Shown here piece by piece: positions 1-12,008 of a stretch of DNA of 64,000 bases. Source of the stretch: Ectocarpus siliculosus. Its lineage: Eukaryota > Sar > Phaeophyceae > Ectocarpales > Ectocarpaceae. The position numbers and the translations under genes were made by a program. The stretch covers positions 6,286,426-6,350,425 of the forward strand of contig FN649728.1 of assembly GCA_000310025.1 (NCBI GenBank), written 5' to 3'. Position 1 is the stretch's first letter. Each line of letters opens with the position of its first letter. The notes below the pieces were generated by a model that did no database searches, was not told the origin of the DNA, and worked only from the letters and a program-made list of their open reading frames with translations.

Positions 1-1147
1 GTACTGGAAAAACTGCAAAAACTCCCCAGGTTCCTTGGAGAAGGACCAAAACTGGTCCATACCCGCCTTGACTCTTTCATCGACCTATGGCAACATTAGC
101 ACGTGGAAAACTTGACAAATCCCACACGGATGACTCTCTGTTCTCTGCGTAACGGCCTCCTCCTTAAGGCCCACAGGTAGCATGAACGCATCTCTCAAGC
201 GAACGGTCACCTCGTGAACGGAGTTTGATCGCATCTGAGAGGCAAACCTCGTCCTTCTTGGCACACAGACGACACAACGCAGAGGGTATGACCAATGTAT
301 CCTGCCGGTCCGCTCATCAGGAAGTCCTGTTTCCAAGGATTCCCCTTGCACCAACATTCGTGCAGGCGCCTTCTGACCTCTGCTCGCGGCACGTATCCAA
401 CACCGAACAGGATTATCCCGGGGCTAGCTCGCTTTGGTAATCTGCGTGGCAACTCTGGAAAACAACGTGCGACGTGCCTAGGGTGCCCTTGAACAAGGCG
501 ATACATAGAAGGGACACACACGGTGGGTGCTATAGCTGCAGATCTATTCCTCCCCCGAGCCAAAGACAGACATGTCGGAAATGCCCCAGTTTCACCAGTA
601 TCGTCGCTTGCAACATACGATGAACCATGAGGTTCTCCGTACAGACCAAAGGTGTACCAAAAAGACTTTCCGTCGGCCAAATGACCGTGGGGGGCGAAAT
701 CAACCTAGTGCGTTCTGGTGGTTGTTACACGATTAAGTCGCGGAGAACGAAATCTGTTGGTGTAGGTGTTCAGTTCGCACCATCAGCACGCGGGAAAGCA
801 CCTCCTTGCACGGCTCAAAGAAAGCATGGTTTGCAGTGTGTCCATGAGAATATCAAAACGAGGTGCCGAAGATGCTTGCAAATATATACTTACAGAGAAC
901 CGTCCACGGAATGTGGAATCTTCGTAGGTGTCCGGAATCGGGAGGGGATGGAAGATGAAGAGAAACAACGCACGTTGTCGTAATATTGCGTCCCGACAAC
1001 TGAAAAAAATAAAAACACCCAAAACAAAACACACCCAACGTATTATTGTTCATTGAAGCAATGTAACAAGTAACGAAACGAAAGCACTTTTTCCCACGTT
1101 TGTTGTTGCTCGAGGCTCTAGCGCCGAGTGCATACCGTAATATCCTT

Positions 1148-1285
1148 TGAGTTAGCCCCCCATCATGAGTTAGCCCGACCCTCCCAAAAACCGCCATGGT
1201 ATTGTAGCACAAAAACGTTTGAGTTAGCCCCGGGGTTACCGGAGTTTTTTTTTTGTTTTCGCCCCGCTACCTTTGGGTTAGCCCC
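1148..1285 (+). repeat. Cluster of GAGTTAGCCCC motifs in U1 copy A
   Basis: Four near-identical GAGTTAGCCCC motifs start at 1148, 1166, 1221 and 1275, often preceded by CTTT. Related clusters start at 25240, 25258, 25312 and 25359 in copy B, and at 35646, 35664, 35713 and 35766 in copy C. The first two motifs are always 18 nt apart, while the other spacings range from 47 to 55. No function is known to me. Confidence 0.6.
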
Positions 1286-4200
1286 GGGTGTTCTTGCTCT
1301 GGTGTTTTTTTCTCAGCGAACAGGCCCCACAGCTGCGAACAAAAGAAACAACCGCCCATGGGACAGATGTCACGGGTAGCGACCGGCAGAGAAGAATGTC
1401 AAACTGTGCTGACGCCACTTTTATATCATTGTCGGCGACATACATGAGTCCAGACACCTCCAGCACCTGGTTCACCGAGGCGCAACCTCCGGTAGTAGCG
1501 GAATCTCTTGAATCTGTCACGAGCATTCAAACAGAACAAAACACCTCTGCTCGGGAGGGGATTTGTTCGCCGACGTCCGTGTTCTGCGTGCTCTTTTACC
1601 TCCAAGACTACTTGTACACCTGCTTTTGGACATTCACACGCTTGGGAGAAATCAACACATGCTATGCTTGACGGGCGTATACCATCTGCTGGAATCTGTG
1701 GTATCGGGGTATTTTTCTCCCTTCAACCGGCTGGGCATAGCGACCGTTCCCAGAGGAGATACCCTTCTCACGACTTTGTGTGTCATCGTACTGAATCACA
1801 GATGCTGATGCACGAGCAAGAGTGTGCGATGAATCGACGTTTGTTCTGACCGAATGCCCGCTTGAAAACGCCACCCATGGAACGAGGGTGGACATGAAAA
1901 GGCTTGGGGCATCCAAACCACGCAGGCAGCACATGGTGCCGATACGTTACAAAATAAAGCCACCAATCCAAGTAAGTGAGGGCCTCAACACGAATGTATC
2001 ATCAGACCATCAAGCTGCGGTGGATACCGCAGGACACCGGACACTTGTGACCTATGCGACAACCATTCGAAGCCAAGCGGGGGACCGGCCTCTTGCGCTT
2101 GCCCAACGGTAGATACGGAATCACAATGAGGTGATACGTCATCCGGCATAAACCTGCCCGGTGTCGGTAGGTGAAGCTTTCATACTTGAGCGATGAGGCC
2201 AGCGACGACGAAATGGCGACTGTAGTTCACTGCTTACACACGTCAAACCGGGGCCACATTCCTTGTCAAGAAAGGTCCAACCCGCGGCAATGCGTTCCAC
2301 GATGTTGTAGTGCCGAGAGTGGTAGTCCGTCGAAGGGCTTGCTTGGTCGTTTGTGCCCAAATCTGTTTTGCGGAAGGGTTTCACTGGCATCTGACGAGGC
2401 CACCGTCCGTTTTCCGTGTATGCCACATTTCGGGGTAGCTTTCATCCCATTGTATAGCACAAGTTCTCAACTCAAAAAGCAAGGTACAGTTATGCATACA
2501 TTTCCCTGCTCATGGTGGAAATTACTCGGCTAAAGTTTGTTTGCCATTCGTCTGCACTTTCCCAATCCAATACACGGACGGACTTACGCTGTCCAGCTGA
2601 AACCTGTTCAAGTAGGAAACGATAGTCAATCGCAGATGAAACAACTCTTCACCGCCGTACCAGTTGTTTCACACGTTGTGTTTCAGTGTCAAAGAACGTG
2701 ATGCAAATCGTTGCTGTGAAGCAGTTCGGATAGTGCAGTACGCAGTGCTTGTAGTTCCCACATCTTCGAGACCAGGTTGTTGGAGCAAGTCAGGCCTGAG
2801 GGCGCGTTAGCCACGGTTCATGCAAGGTTGATAGAATGCCTTGACGGTTGCATGTGAGAGATTGCACATTCCAGGGACGGTCAGAGCCCGGCGTGTCGCT
2901 GGAACGAGGTGCATAAGCATCGACGCCCAAGCCAGAGATGCAAGCATGTCGCCGACTAATTCCGAAAAATAGGAAATACAGCAAAGGGCCTTGAGTAAGC
3001 GCCGCGGGGGTGCGAACAATTTCGAAATCATTTCCTCTTGATTCTATTGCACAACCGCGGTGAAAATGTTCAACGTTCTGGTGCGCGGACTTACGTCCCG
3101 GATGTGGAAAAAGCAATCACATTCCTTGCTCATGTTTCGGCGCATCACCCGTACGAACTCAAGAAACAACGTGCGGTAGCCAACAAACATCAACAGGGCG
3201 TTTGAAAGGGCTGCAGTAATGGGGAAGAGACTGAGCTGAGGGTAAAGGAGCTCTGAAGTGTATCAGCTTGGGACTGTAATGTTTCTGCGGGGTCTGCAGC
3301 GGTCTGCGAGCGTTTCCAGCTATATAGGTGAAATGCAATCTTGGTTGAAACTTTGCGAGGTTATCGAGGACGACGGCAACCGGCGTTGATGCCTGCCGGA
3401 AACTTTGCTTGCAGTAATCACTTTACCAGTATTTATTTTCTCTCGTTGTGCCGAATTCTGGACCCCTCTCTATCTTTCCACTATTTATCGGCGCTATTCT
3501 CGTGAAGCCCGGAGGAAGCACAACGTGCCCTGAGGTAGGGTGGGCACAAGTGACTTCTGTATTCTTATTCTCGACGTGGTGCCTTCTGAGTTGCGCTCAG
3601 CCCCATGGCAGCGTTCTTTGAATGCTTTCTGTGGTAACTTGCAAAGAGCCGTGCAGATACAGATCCGGGCGCGAAAGACGTCATTCAACCAGAACTCCTT
3701 TTTTGTTTGATTTTCAACGCCCCGGGCGCCACCTCAACGTCCCGGTGTGAACAAACAACTCGGTGACTCTTTCAAAGCGCTGCACGGTTTGTGAAACAAA
3801 AGCCTGTTGATATTCCGCCTCTCCGCATGGTGTCAACCACGTTGTAGCAGAAGCGCAAAGAGAGTCACTGACGTTTGCTGACCTCTCAAGACTTAACACT
3901 CGCGAAGCGACCAGAGGGGTACAATAGCGGTTGTTTGTGCATCTCGGCGACGTAGTCTCGTGAGCTTCCTGCGTGTCCGAGCTAAACATCCAACGCGAGA
4001 CAGGACCATGTCTTTTCGAGTTCTCTCAATCTTTCTTCGACAGTCCGCGTCTTCAGGCAAGGGGGGAGGGTCGAACCTTTTGAATTTTACTCACGCAAGC
4101 CCTGCGTTGTTTCCCCGTAGTTTACCATGTGGTGGCACACGGGAAAAATAATCGCAGAGGCAGAGCACGTGAAACAGAACCCATCAATCCCCCCAAAGAT

Positions 4201-6508
4201 GGTCATCTACCTAACCCCGAGACATTACAATCCAGGTGGCTCTACAAACGCCTGAATGCTGCGACCCGCGATAGGGTGGAGCTGACAGGGTGCCATGGTA
4301 GCCACGGCTACCCTACGGTACGGAGTGAGTGTCTCGCACGGTAAACGGTCCGAGACCACATTCAGCAATGACACACGATGAAGCAACCGCCTCGTGACGT
4401 CGCTGAAAACAGAGCGCCACGAAACCACTGGGACCCCTACTCGTGGCGTCGATTTCCAAGCCGCAAAACTACAATATTCTCGAACATAAGCAAGCGTTCT
4501 GATTGTCGTTCTAGAATTCCTCAAACTTTTCAACAGGTTTGCCTTCGAAATGCGTTTGAATACTTTGGTGTTGGGGGTGTTCGTTTCATCTGTGGTGTGC
4601 ATGCACCAGGACACCGTCTCAACACGTACATACATACATGAAAGATAAATGTTCTTGGATTGTACGCGAAGAAGGAGGGCACAGCGCACTTTTACCATCC
4701 TTCCGGTGGATAGTGTACGTCTCCGCTTCAAAGGCGCACATCTTAAGTCGGCTCCCCACTCGAAAGACACAAAAAATCTCACAAGCAAGGGTGCCCCGCA
4801 GATATCCAAAGCAGGGGGGGAGGGGGGCACTGTGTTGAGCATTCGGGACCCCCAGAATGATGCTGAAGGACACCTTTCGAACTACACGGCACAATAGATA
4901 CGGCGAGCGATCTGCTGCTGCTACCACTACTGCGTGTGGGTATGGATAAATTTGGAGGACGTAGCTAGAAGTGCAATCGTTGGTTGTGTGTTCGTCTTTG
5001 GTCCATTCTCGTGAAGTTATGCTTAGATTGGTAAACTGTATTTTGTGCTAACTGATATTGACCTAAGGGCAGGACCGACGGGCTCCAATCATTTTTTCTC
5101 TTTTGTTTTTGTCTGGCGTTGTGGGTGCTCCGACACTTCTAGTTTCGTTTCAGGTATAGTTTTGCTCCTTCCCTGTCTAGCAAGTAGCCTGTGGGGCGCA
5201 CCAGGTGTACAATATGTATCGTATCATCAGAGTTCGCTGCAACGACGGTTGGCTGTTCATTCTTTTATTTTGGGGTGGTAATGATACGCATCTCGGCAAG
5301 ATGCTGAAGGCGGGAACGACGCCAAAGCATGAGAGAAATATAGCCAACAAAAATAACAACAGAAACAATAATTAGTACAACAACAGCTGCTGTTCCATTG
5401 TATGCCCCATCCAGCAGCACGATACCCACTGTTCGAAGGACAATGCGGGGGGGGGGGGTGTTACAATGTGAAGGTTCAAGTGCGAAACGACGGTATGTGA
5501 GAAACGTGCGGCCTCAACCACCACCCACGTTGTGATAGCCAGGTTTATGATGTTTATTGCGTTTTGTGTTACATAGTACCCCTGTTGCAATTGCGCGTCT
5601 TTCGAGGTTTGGTACGCGTTCGTTGACTCCGGGGAAGGTGAGTCATCCTCCCCGAAATCTTAAGAGACACTTCCCCGCGTCAAAGAAACACACTATAAAA
5701 AAAAAGCCATGTCAAATGTGTGTCTTCAAAGTGGGGACGACTATAGGTTGAAGATAATGCGTTGGAAAATAGCAGGGCAACATTCGCTCCAAGATGCACG
5801 CTTGCAGAATGGGGAGCAGAACAGAATCGTCGTACAGTTTCGACTGTTGTGACGTTTGCAGATATCACGCGAAGAGAAAGAACACAACACTGTGTACAAA
5901 ACGAAATCGTGTCTTGTTTGGTAGAGCAGAACATCCTAAAATTTCGATGAAACCGCTCATTAAATACTGTATGGGCAATACTTTGCGGAAGACGTAAATT
6001 ATCAGAGCTATATTCTTTGTTACGGGAACTGAAGAGCAAAAATAGAAAAATGTACCCCCATCCGAACACCATGAAGGCCTGCGCCACACGAACATCGACG
6101 ACGGGCCATGTCCGAAATGGCATGCCTCGCAACCAGTAGAGTGCAACGTAGCAAAGTACGCAGGGTTTATTATCAATAATGAAAACCAACGTAGTAGTAG
6201 GTAGATTCTTGCTCTCGTTCTGAATATTGAATGAAATGAGCTTTGAGAAAGAAGGCGAAGAAGTAATTGATCGGTGCGGTGACCCAATTTCTGCTCAAAG
6301 TTCAATTTTGTAGCAACCAGGGCGAAGGATGGAGTTACATACGGTAGGCTACCTCTGCGAAGGGTGAATACATGTACCCGAGTAGACTATCGTGGAAATT
6401 TGAGGCCTTCCTCGGGGCCACGTCGGCAGTTGACACGCGGACTTGGGCAATGGTCCTATCGCAGTAAGCAAGGGATCACCAGAAGCTGTTTCCTTTTCCT
6501 GGTCATAT

Positions 6509-7911
6509 GTGAACAGTTATACATTGGTGCTGGCTGGTCGTTAGCAGTGGAGGTTGTTCGGGTGATCTTTTCACTTATGTTTCCTGGCGGCTGTTCGACT
6601 AGGAGAGTCCTTCATGTTCTTCGAAGCAGCTGTAACATTCTTTTCTTTCTAGCACAGCAGTAGCGGGTAGAACAGCGAAGAACACCTTGCTTGGTCACAG
6701 GTATCCGTGTTACAGCAGTTTCGAAAACACACACGTCTGCACCTGCTGTGCTCCGTGGTTACGCACGCTGGAGGAACACAACAAAACACGCCCGCCCGCT
6801 AGAAAGGTCTGAACCGCTTAGTAAAGCGGGTAGGCCATTCAAGTCCTGTAGCAATCTAACAGGTGGGACGCCGTTGTGGCTCGAAGCGCGGCTGATTGAT
6901 GGTGCGAGGTTAGCTGTCGGTCGGTCGGTCCCATTTGCCCTCTCTTCAACTCATACCAACACCCGCCGCTTGTTTGTTCGTTTTCTCTTTTCTACTGATG
7001 TCATCGACTCCCACGTTTGTGCCGCTGTGCTGCTGCTGCTGCTGCTTTACTCACTGCTCGGGTCTTGGTTGCTCATATTGCCTTATTACACCTCCTCCCT
7101 GGCTCTCACCCTTCGTAAGGCACAGCCAAAAAACGCTGTGGTACATACTGTAGCTATCAAGCACCCACGACCCGCAGCAGCACAGCGTGCACAAAGAAAG
7201 TCGAAACGTTGGACCGAACATAGAACGACGTTGTATGAACGTAGAACTATAGTGATGACAAAATAGTTCTGCACCCAGGTCGCTGCGGACGTGAGTTCGT
7301 CTGTTTGAATTTGTTTCCCCCCCGTCGTGGTGGGTGCACAGAGTACGTGCATGCGTGTTATGTATGTATGTACTGCGTGATGGTTTGGCTGTGTCTGCTT
7401 TCATGTATCCATCTTTCTTTTCATGTTTGAAAAAAACACCCGCCCGCACACGCGTGCTCCTGTCTGGGTTCATTCGATCCGTCCCCCCTTAAAAAAAATT
7501 CATCCACATCCTGTGGCCTCTTCCTTTCTCTGGAATGTGCGACACACGCCATGATCGATCATAATGCTACGGTTACGGCCCTGCAACATACTTTGCATGC
7601 TAAACGCGCGAATACAACGCTTCTCCGCCCGCCGGTGGCGAGGGTGTGTGTGTGCGTTTCCTGGGCGACAATATTGTACGGCTCTGATGAATTTCAAGTC
7701 GTTTGGCGGCCTGGAATCCGCGGCGGTGGGAAACGCAGCATCAGAAAAAAGGCAAATACATGCGGAGAGTGGAAGAGACGAACATTAGACTAGTGTGTTA
7801 CATCTTTAATCTATACTCCGTACATGCATATGTATGAGTTTTCTTTTTGCACGTTCTTGCATCACCCCCTGCCGCGGTGCTCTCTTTACCCCACTCCAGA
7901 GGGACGCCTTG
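6509..7911. mobile_element. 1.4-kb insert specific to U1 copies A and C
   Basis: Copies A (6509-7911) and C (41166-42573) carry this segment at the same position. Copy B (near 30635) and the copy at 54640 read straight through, so the segment was gained by the A/C ancestor or lost twice. The ends are roughly CATAT/GTGAACAG on the left and CGCCTT/GTAATGATT on the right. I see no convincing terminal inverted repeat, LTR or poly-A tail, so the class is unknown. It contains a CTG run near 7028-7047 that creates a Leu-rich stretch in a 6691-7266 reading frame. The matching frame is disrupted in copy C, so I do not call a gene. Confidence 0.55.
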
Positions 7912-8321
7912 TAATGATTTACCAATTTGTATATTCGTACGCAGAGCATGGTTGCGAGGCCGAAGCAAGCCCTGCAACCGCCTCTTCAGGTGAACGGAGA
8001 AGGCCGGAAGGAATGTTGTGGGGGAGGTTGTGCGCCGATGAAACATTTTCACTTGAGTACTCCAACGGTTGGCACATTTTCAATTTTTGTGTTCATCAAA
8101 TCCAAACCGCCCAAATAGTAGAATTCTAGTGACTCTTAAGAGAACTTCGCGTGGTTGACGGATACAGGAATGGGTCCTTGGTCGCTAGAGAATAGAGACG
8201 GCGAGATGTGCATGCCGTTAACGTAGTGAGCTTGATGTTTCGGGAGCTGTTGACCTAGCGGTTGCCACGACCGATGACGTTGTCAACATTGCCAACCAAC
8301 CCTTACACCAAATCTATCAAT

Positions 8322-8591
8322 TCAACAGTACCTATGCCAAGCGTCTGGAATGGAATGCTGTACCACACTGAGCGATTGAAGTGGAAAGTCCCTCACGCGC
8401 GGAGGTGAATTAGTTCCCAAGTCATTCGGATAATTAGTGGGCGAGAGCTGTTGAAGTACCTCCTGTACCTCCTGGACTTCGACGGGACCGTGCGACAGCA
8501 ATGACCCTCGGCTGTCACACCAAGCGAATCGCACCAGGTACAAGAAACAACACTTAGTCACTCCCAAGGCAGAGACGCCAAGCACGTCCAA
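8322..8591 (-). pseudogene. Possible downstream exon of an LRR gene, copy A
   Basis: This minus-strand reading frame is shared with 31114-31368 and 55065-55328. The conserved parts include GVSALGVT, an aromatic/hydrophobic stretch, a VQ-rich segment and LSP-x-x-YPN-x-L. Compared with copy B this copy lacks 6 nt in frame, which keeps the register and hints at past coding constraint. In the other two copies an LRR exon lies about 55-95 bp upstream of the frame start; here the unit ends at 8609 and that exon is missing. No domain is recognised. The frame could be an open intron stretch rather than an exon. Confidence 0.25.
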
Positions 8592-8609
8592 GCTAGGCTA
8601 GCATAGGCC

Positions 8610-11600
8610 TCTTGCGCTTGCCCAACGGTCGATAACGAAACACAATGACGCGACACTTCAGCTGGCATAAACCTGCCCGGCGCCGCGGTAGGCGGAGATT
8701 TCATGCATAAGTGATGAGGTCAACCACGACGTAACGGTGACTGTAGCTTGATAATGAGACACGTCAAACCACGCCATGACCACATTCCGTGTCAGGTAAG
8801 TTCCAATCCGCGGCAACGCATTCCACCATAGCAACCAGAGTGGTAGTCGAAGGGCTTTCTCGGTCGTTTGTGCCCAAATCTGTCTTGCGGAAGGGTTTCA
8901 ATGGGGGCATCTGACGAGGCCAGAGTCCGCATTCCGTGTACGTCACCTTTCGGAGCAGCCTCCATCCCATATGTTAGCACAAGTTCTCCACTCTTGACGC
9001 TAAATGAAGCTTGCACTCCTATTGCCCTGTTCATGAGGAAATTACCAGTCCGACGTTCGACATTCGACTGCACTTTCCTAAACCAATACACGGACGGACT
9101 TACGTTGTCCATCTGAAACCTTTTAATGTAGCACGATAGTCAGTCGCAAATGAAACAAGTATTTACCCTGCCCTCCAGTTTTTCAACTTGTTGTATGTCG
9201 GGGTCATACTGAGTGACTGAGCACTTCCGTTGCTATGAACAATTTCCGGAAGTCCAATGCGCAGTACATGTACTGTAGTTCCCACATTTTGGAGGTCAGT
9301 GTGTTGGACAAGTCACGACTGAGCGCGCGTTAGTGATGCTTCATGCAAGGTATGACATAATGCCTTGACGGTTGCATGTGAGAGATTCCACATCCAAGGG
9401 ACGGTCATAGCCCGGCGCGTCCTGGAACACAGTGCATCAGCATGGACGAGCGAGAGATTGAGGCATGTCGCCGATATTTACCGAAAAAAAGAAAATACAG
9501 GAAAGCGTCTTGAGAAAGCGCTGGGGGTGCGAGCGGTTTTGAAATCTCATTCCGCGCTCATTTTTCGGTGCGTTACCCGTGTATCACCCGTGTGAACTCA
9601 AGAAGCAACGTGCGGCAGCGAACATAGATCAAGAGGGCTTTTGAAGGGGCTGCAGTCATGGGGAAGAGACTGAGTTTGGGGTAAAGGAGCTTTGAGTGTG
9701 AGCATGAGGATAATTTAGCGAGTTCATCGAGGACGACGGGTCCGGGCGTTGATACCTGCCGGGCACTTTGTTTGCGGTTATCACTGTACTCGCTCGTACT
9801 ACCATATTTCGTTGTGCGAAACGGTCGGAGAAATTTCTGTGTCAGTTTGCGAAAGACGCAAGTAACCAGGTGGGCAGCATTCTTGGATACAGAATCTGAA
9901 AACAAATAGGCCATGATCTGCCATCCAAACATAGTCAATACCTGCACCACACTAACATCAACGACGAGCCATGCCTGGAATTGCATGCCCTGCAACCAAT
10001 AGAGTGCCCCGTGGATAAGTACGCAAACCGTTCAAGGATTTGTTGAAGGTAGGCACCAACGACGAGGCTGGGTGGATGTTTCACATGCGCGGTAATTGAG
10101 GCAATGGTCTTTCGAGAAGGAGGCGAAGAAGTACTAATGGTTCGATTCTCCGTTTGAAGATAAATTGCAGTAGTGGTAACGCACTCATGGCGAAGGGTAC
10201 GAGCCACATGCGGCGGGCTTTACGTCCACGAAGGGTGGATACCTGAGTGGACAACCATTGAAATTTGGGGTAGTTTTCGTAACCACGTTGGTCATTGACA
10301 CCCGAACTCGGGAAATGGTGACAACGGAGCAAGGAAAGGAATGTCAGCCGTTTCACTTTCAAATCGCATTTCCCGACGGGCGTACTGGTTCGTCCAGCAG
10401 AATCCCTTCGAAGTAGTATCAAGCCATGCAACCGCTATTGTCTTATAAGAAGAACGCCGGGACAAACGAAGGGGGGGGGGGTGCGCCCAAGAAAGAAATA
10501 TTGACTTGAGTCGTCCACTCATCTTAGCAACAGCGCTGGCACTGGTACCACCTTCATCGCTGGTAAGTCCAACGCCATGACAAGAGAGAGGAGCGGGAGA
10601 TTGAATGGGAAGTCCGAACTCTTCGTACTCCTGCTGCGGCCTGGGGGTGCGCAAAACACAACATGTACTCGCAAAACACAACATGTACTCGAGAACGGGA
10701 AAACCGCCTCAGGCTCCTCCGAGAAGGGCGAATACTGGCCCATCCTCGCCTTGACCCTTTCGTTGATACTTTCTACTTTATCCCTCGTGGCATCACAGGT
10801 CATCACCGTCATCCACGGGCATTTTCAACGAGATAGAGATGGTCAACGGTCGTCAGATGGAATACCCGCGAGACGTTGTGCAGTTCCGCGATTCATGACC
10901 TAGAGGACACTGCTCTGACCGACATACACGCACAATCTCACGTGAAGGTGAGGGCACATGAGAACCCTACAGTATATCGGATCAACACAACATCTGGCAA
11001 GTCCACGATGGGGGGCGCCCAATGAAGGAGCAAACTAGACTGCGTCGGAATAGATGCATGTCGGGCAAATCCAAGCCAACACAAATTCGAATACAACAAT
11101 CGGCGCCACCTGCTGCAATTCTAATTGGTAGTCGTCCACAAATCACATACCATACCAGCCATATGGAGCACTTAATCGGCGTTCACGATTCGGGCCAGGA
11201 ACTACCAGGATTGTACACAAATTCTCCAACGAAACTCACGTGAATGGCTGTGAACCCTCATATTTCTTGCTAGGATACACTGTCGCTACCGCGCAAACAC
11301 CGCTTGCTGGGGAAGAGAAAACCTGCCGTCCTAATTCGCTTCAGTTCGACATTCTGGATTGCTGGACAACCAAGGCCTGAACTACCAATGGCTGCCGCCC
11401 TCAAGACATGTGTCCCGAATACCGATGGCATTATTTCAACACAAGTAGCTCTCATTTCGTCGATATCGTGCCATGTCGCAGCCTGCATTCGTACTTGCTT
11501 TGAGCCGCGTTTCGCCCAAATAAACATAAAGGATGTGGATTCCCGTGCCGTTCACACCCTTGTCCCCACCGAAGAAAAAGCTCGACAGACTACTGTGGTT

Positions 11601-12008
11601 CCAATGACAGCGCTCTTTATAAACTTCCAAGGTCTATAGAAATTGGCCTGGTCGGTCGGTCGAAAAAACGAAAATCGAACACGCCCCGGCCTCGAAGATG
11701 TGCACGAATGCAGTTTCTCTTTCCAGTTTCGGGATGCTCCTACGAGAGTATGGGTATTTGTTCCTTAAGGCGATCTTCGAGTGTGAGGACGGCATTCACT
11801 CCTGTTCCCTTGGTTTGGCATATTACCCTTTCGTACGTCTCGATTGGGCTCATGTACTGTACTTCTCGCGAGTGGTTGGCACAAATCACCGAGCACTACA
11901 TGTCAAACTGTAGTATATTCTAGTATGTTTTCCATTGGAGGTTTCATCCCTGGAACACCGAATTCGTTTCTTTGCCTGTGAAGCAGCGAGAGGTACTCAA
12001 CAGCAAAA
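8610..12008. repeat. Repeat family U2, copy a, with a diverged U1-like start
   Basis: Segment 8610-9810 is a diverged version of U1 2091-3460. From 9813 it switches to sequence matching about 49240-49720 and 56830-57300, and from 10360 it is collinear with 15186-16909, 49830-51700 and 57390-59320. Near 12008 it switches to U1-type sequence (around 2690 of copy A). I see no gene with a recognisable product here. Confidence 0.75.
10651..10690 (+). repeat. Exact 20-bp tandem duplication
   Basis: The 20-mer GCAAAACACAACATGTACTC occurs twice head to tail (10651-10670 and 10671-10690). Sister U2 copies have a single diverged version, so this is a local recent duplication. Confidence 0.95.

Larger units (their letters stand above)
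1..8609. repeat. Long repeat family U1, copy A
   Basis: This copy runs nearly collinear with 34519-42880 (copy C) and, from about 580 onward, with 24605-31350 (copy B). Partial relatives lie at 12009-15013, 44390-45860 and 52175-55330. Short ORFs occur on both strands but none has a recognisable domain, and most are broken or frameshifted in the sister copies, so I regard the unit as largely non-coding. The left end is cut by the window. The right end is abrupt: at 8609 the sequence jumps back to a diverged version of its own 2091-3460 segment. The switch falls about 70 bp before the place where copies B and 52175-55870 carry an LRR exon. The unit type is unknown; a degenerate transposon or an intron/flank of a duplicated LRR gene would both fit. 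Confidence 0.85.

Noticed and set aside
4225-4842. 205-codon minus-strand frame, similar frames at 28353-28886 and 52364-52894
   Set aside because: The frame is shortened in copies at 38895-39098 and 13800-14096, the opposite strand is equally open over the same stretch, and no domain is seen, so shared DNA ancestry explains the similarity.
6691-7266. 191-codon frame with a Leu-rich, membrane-like segment
   Set aside because: The hydrophobic run comes from a CTG microsatellite, the proposed start is TTG, and the sister copy at 41300-41912 is frameshifted.
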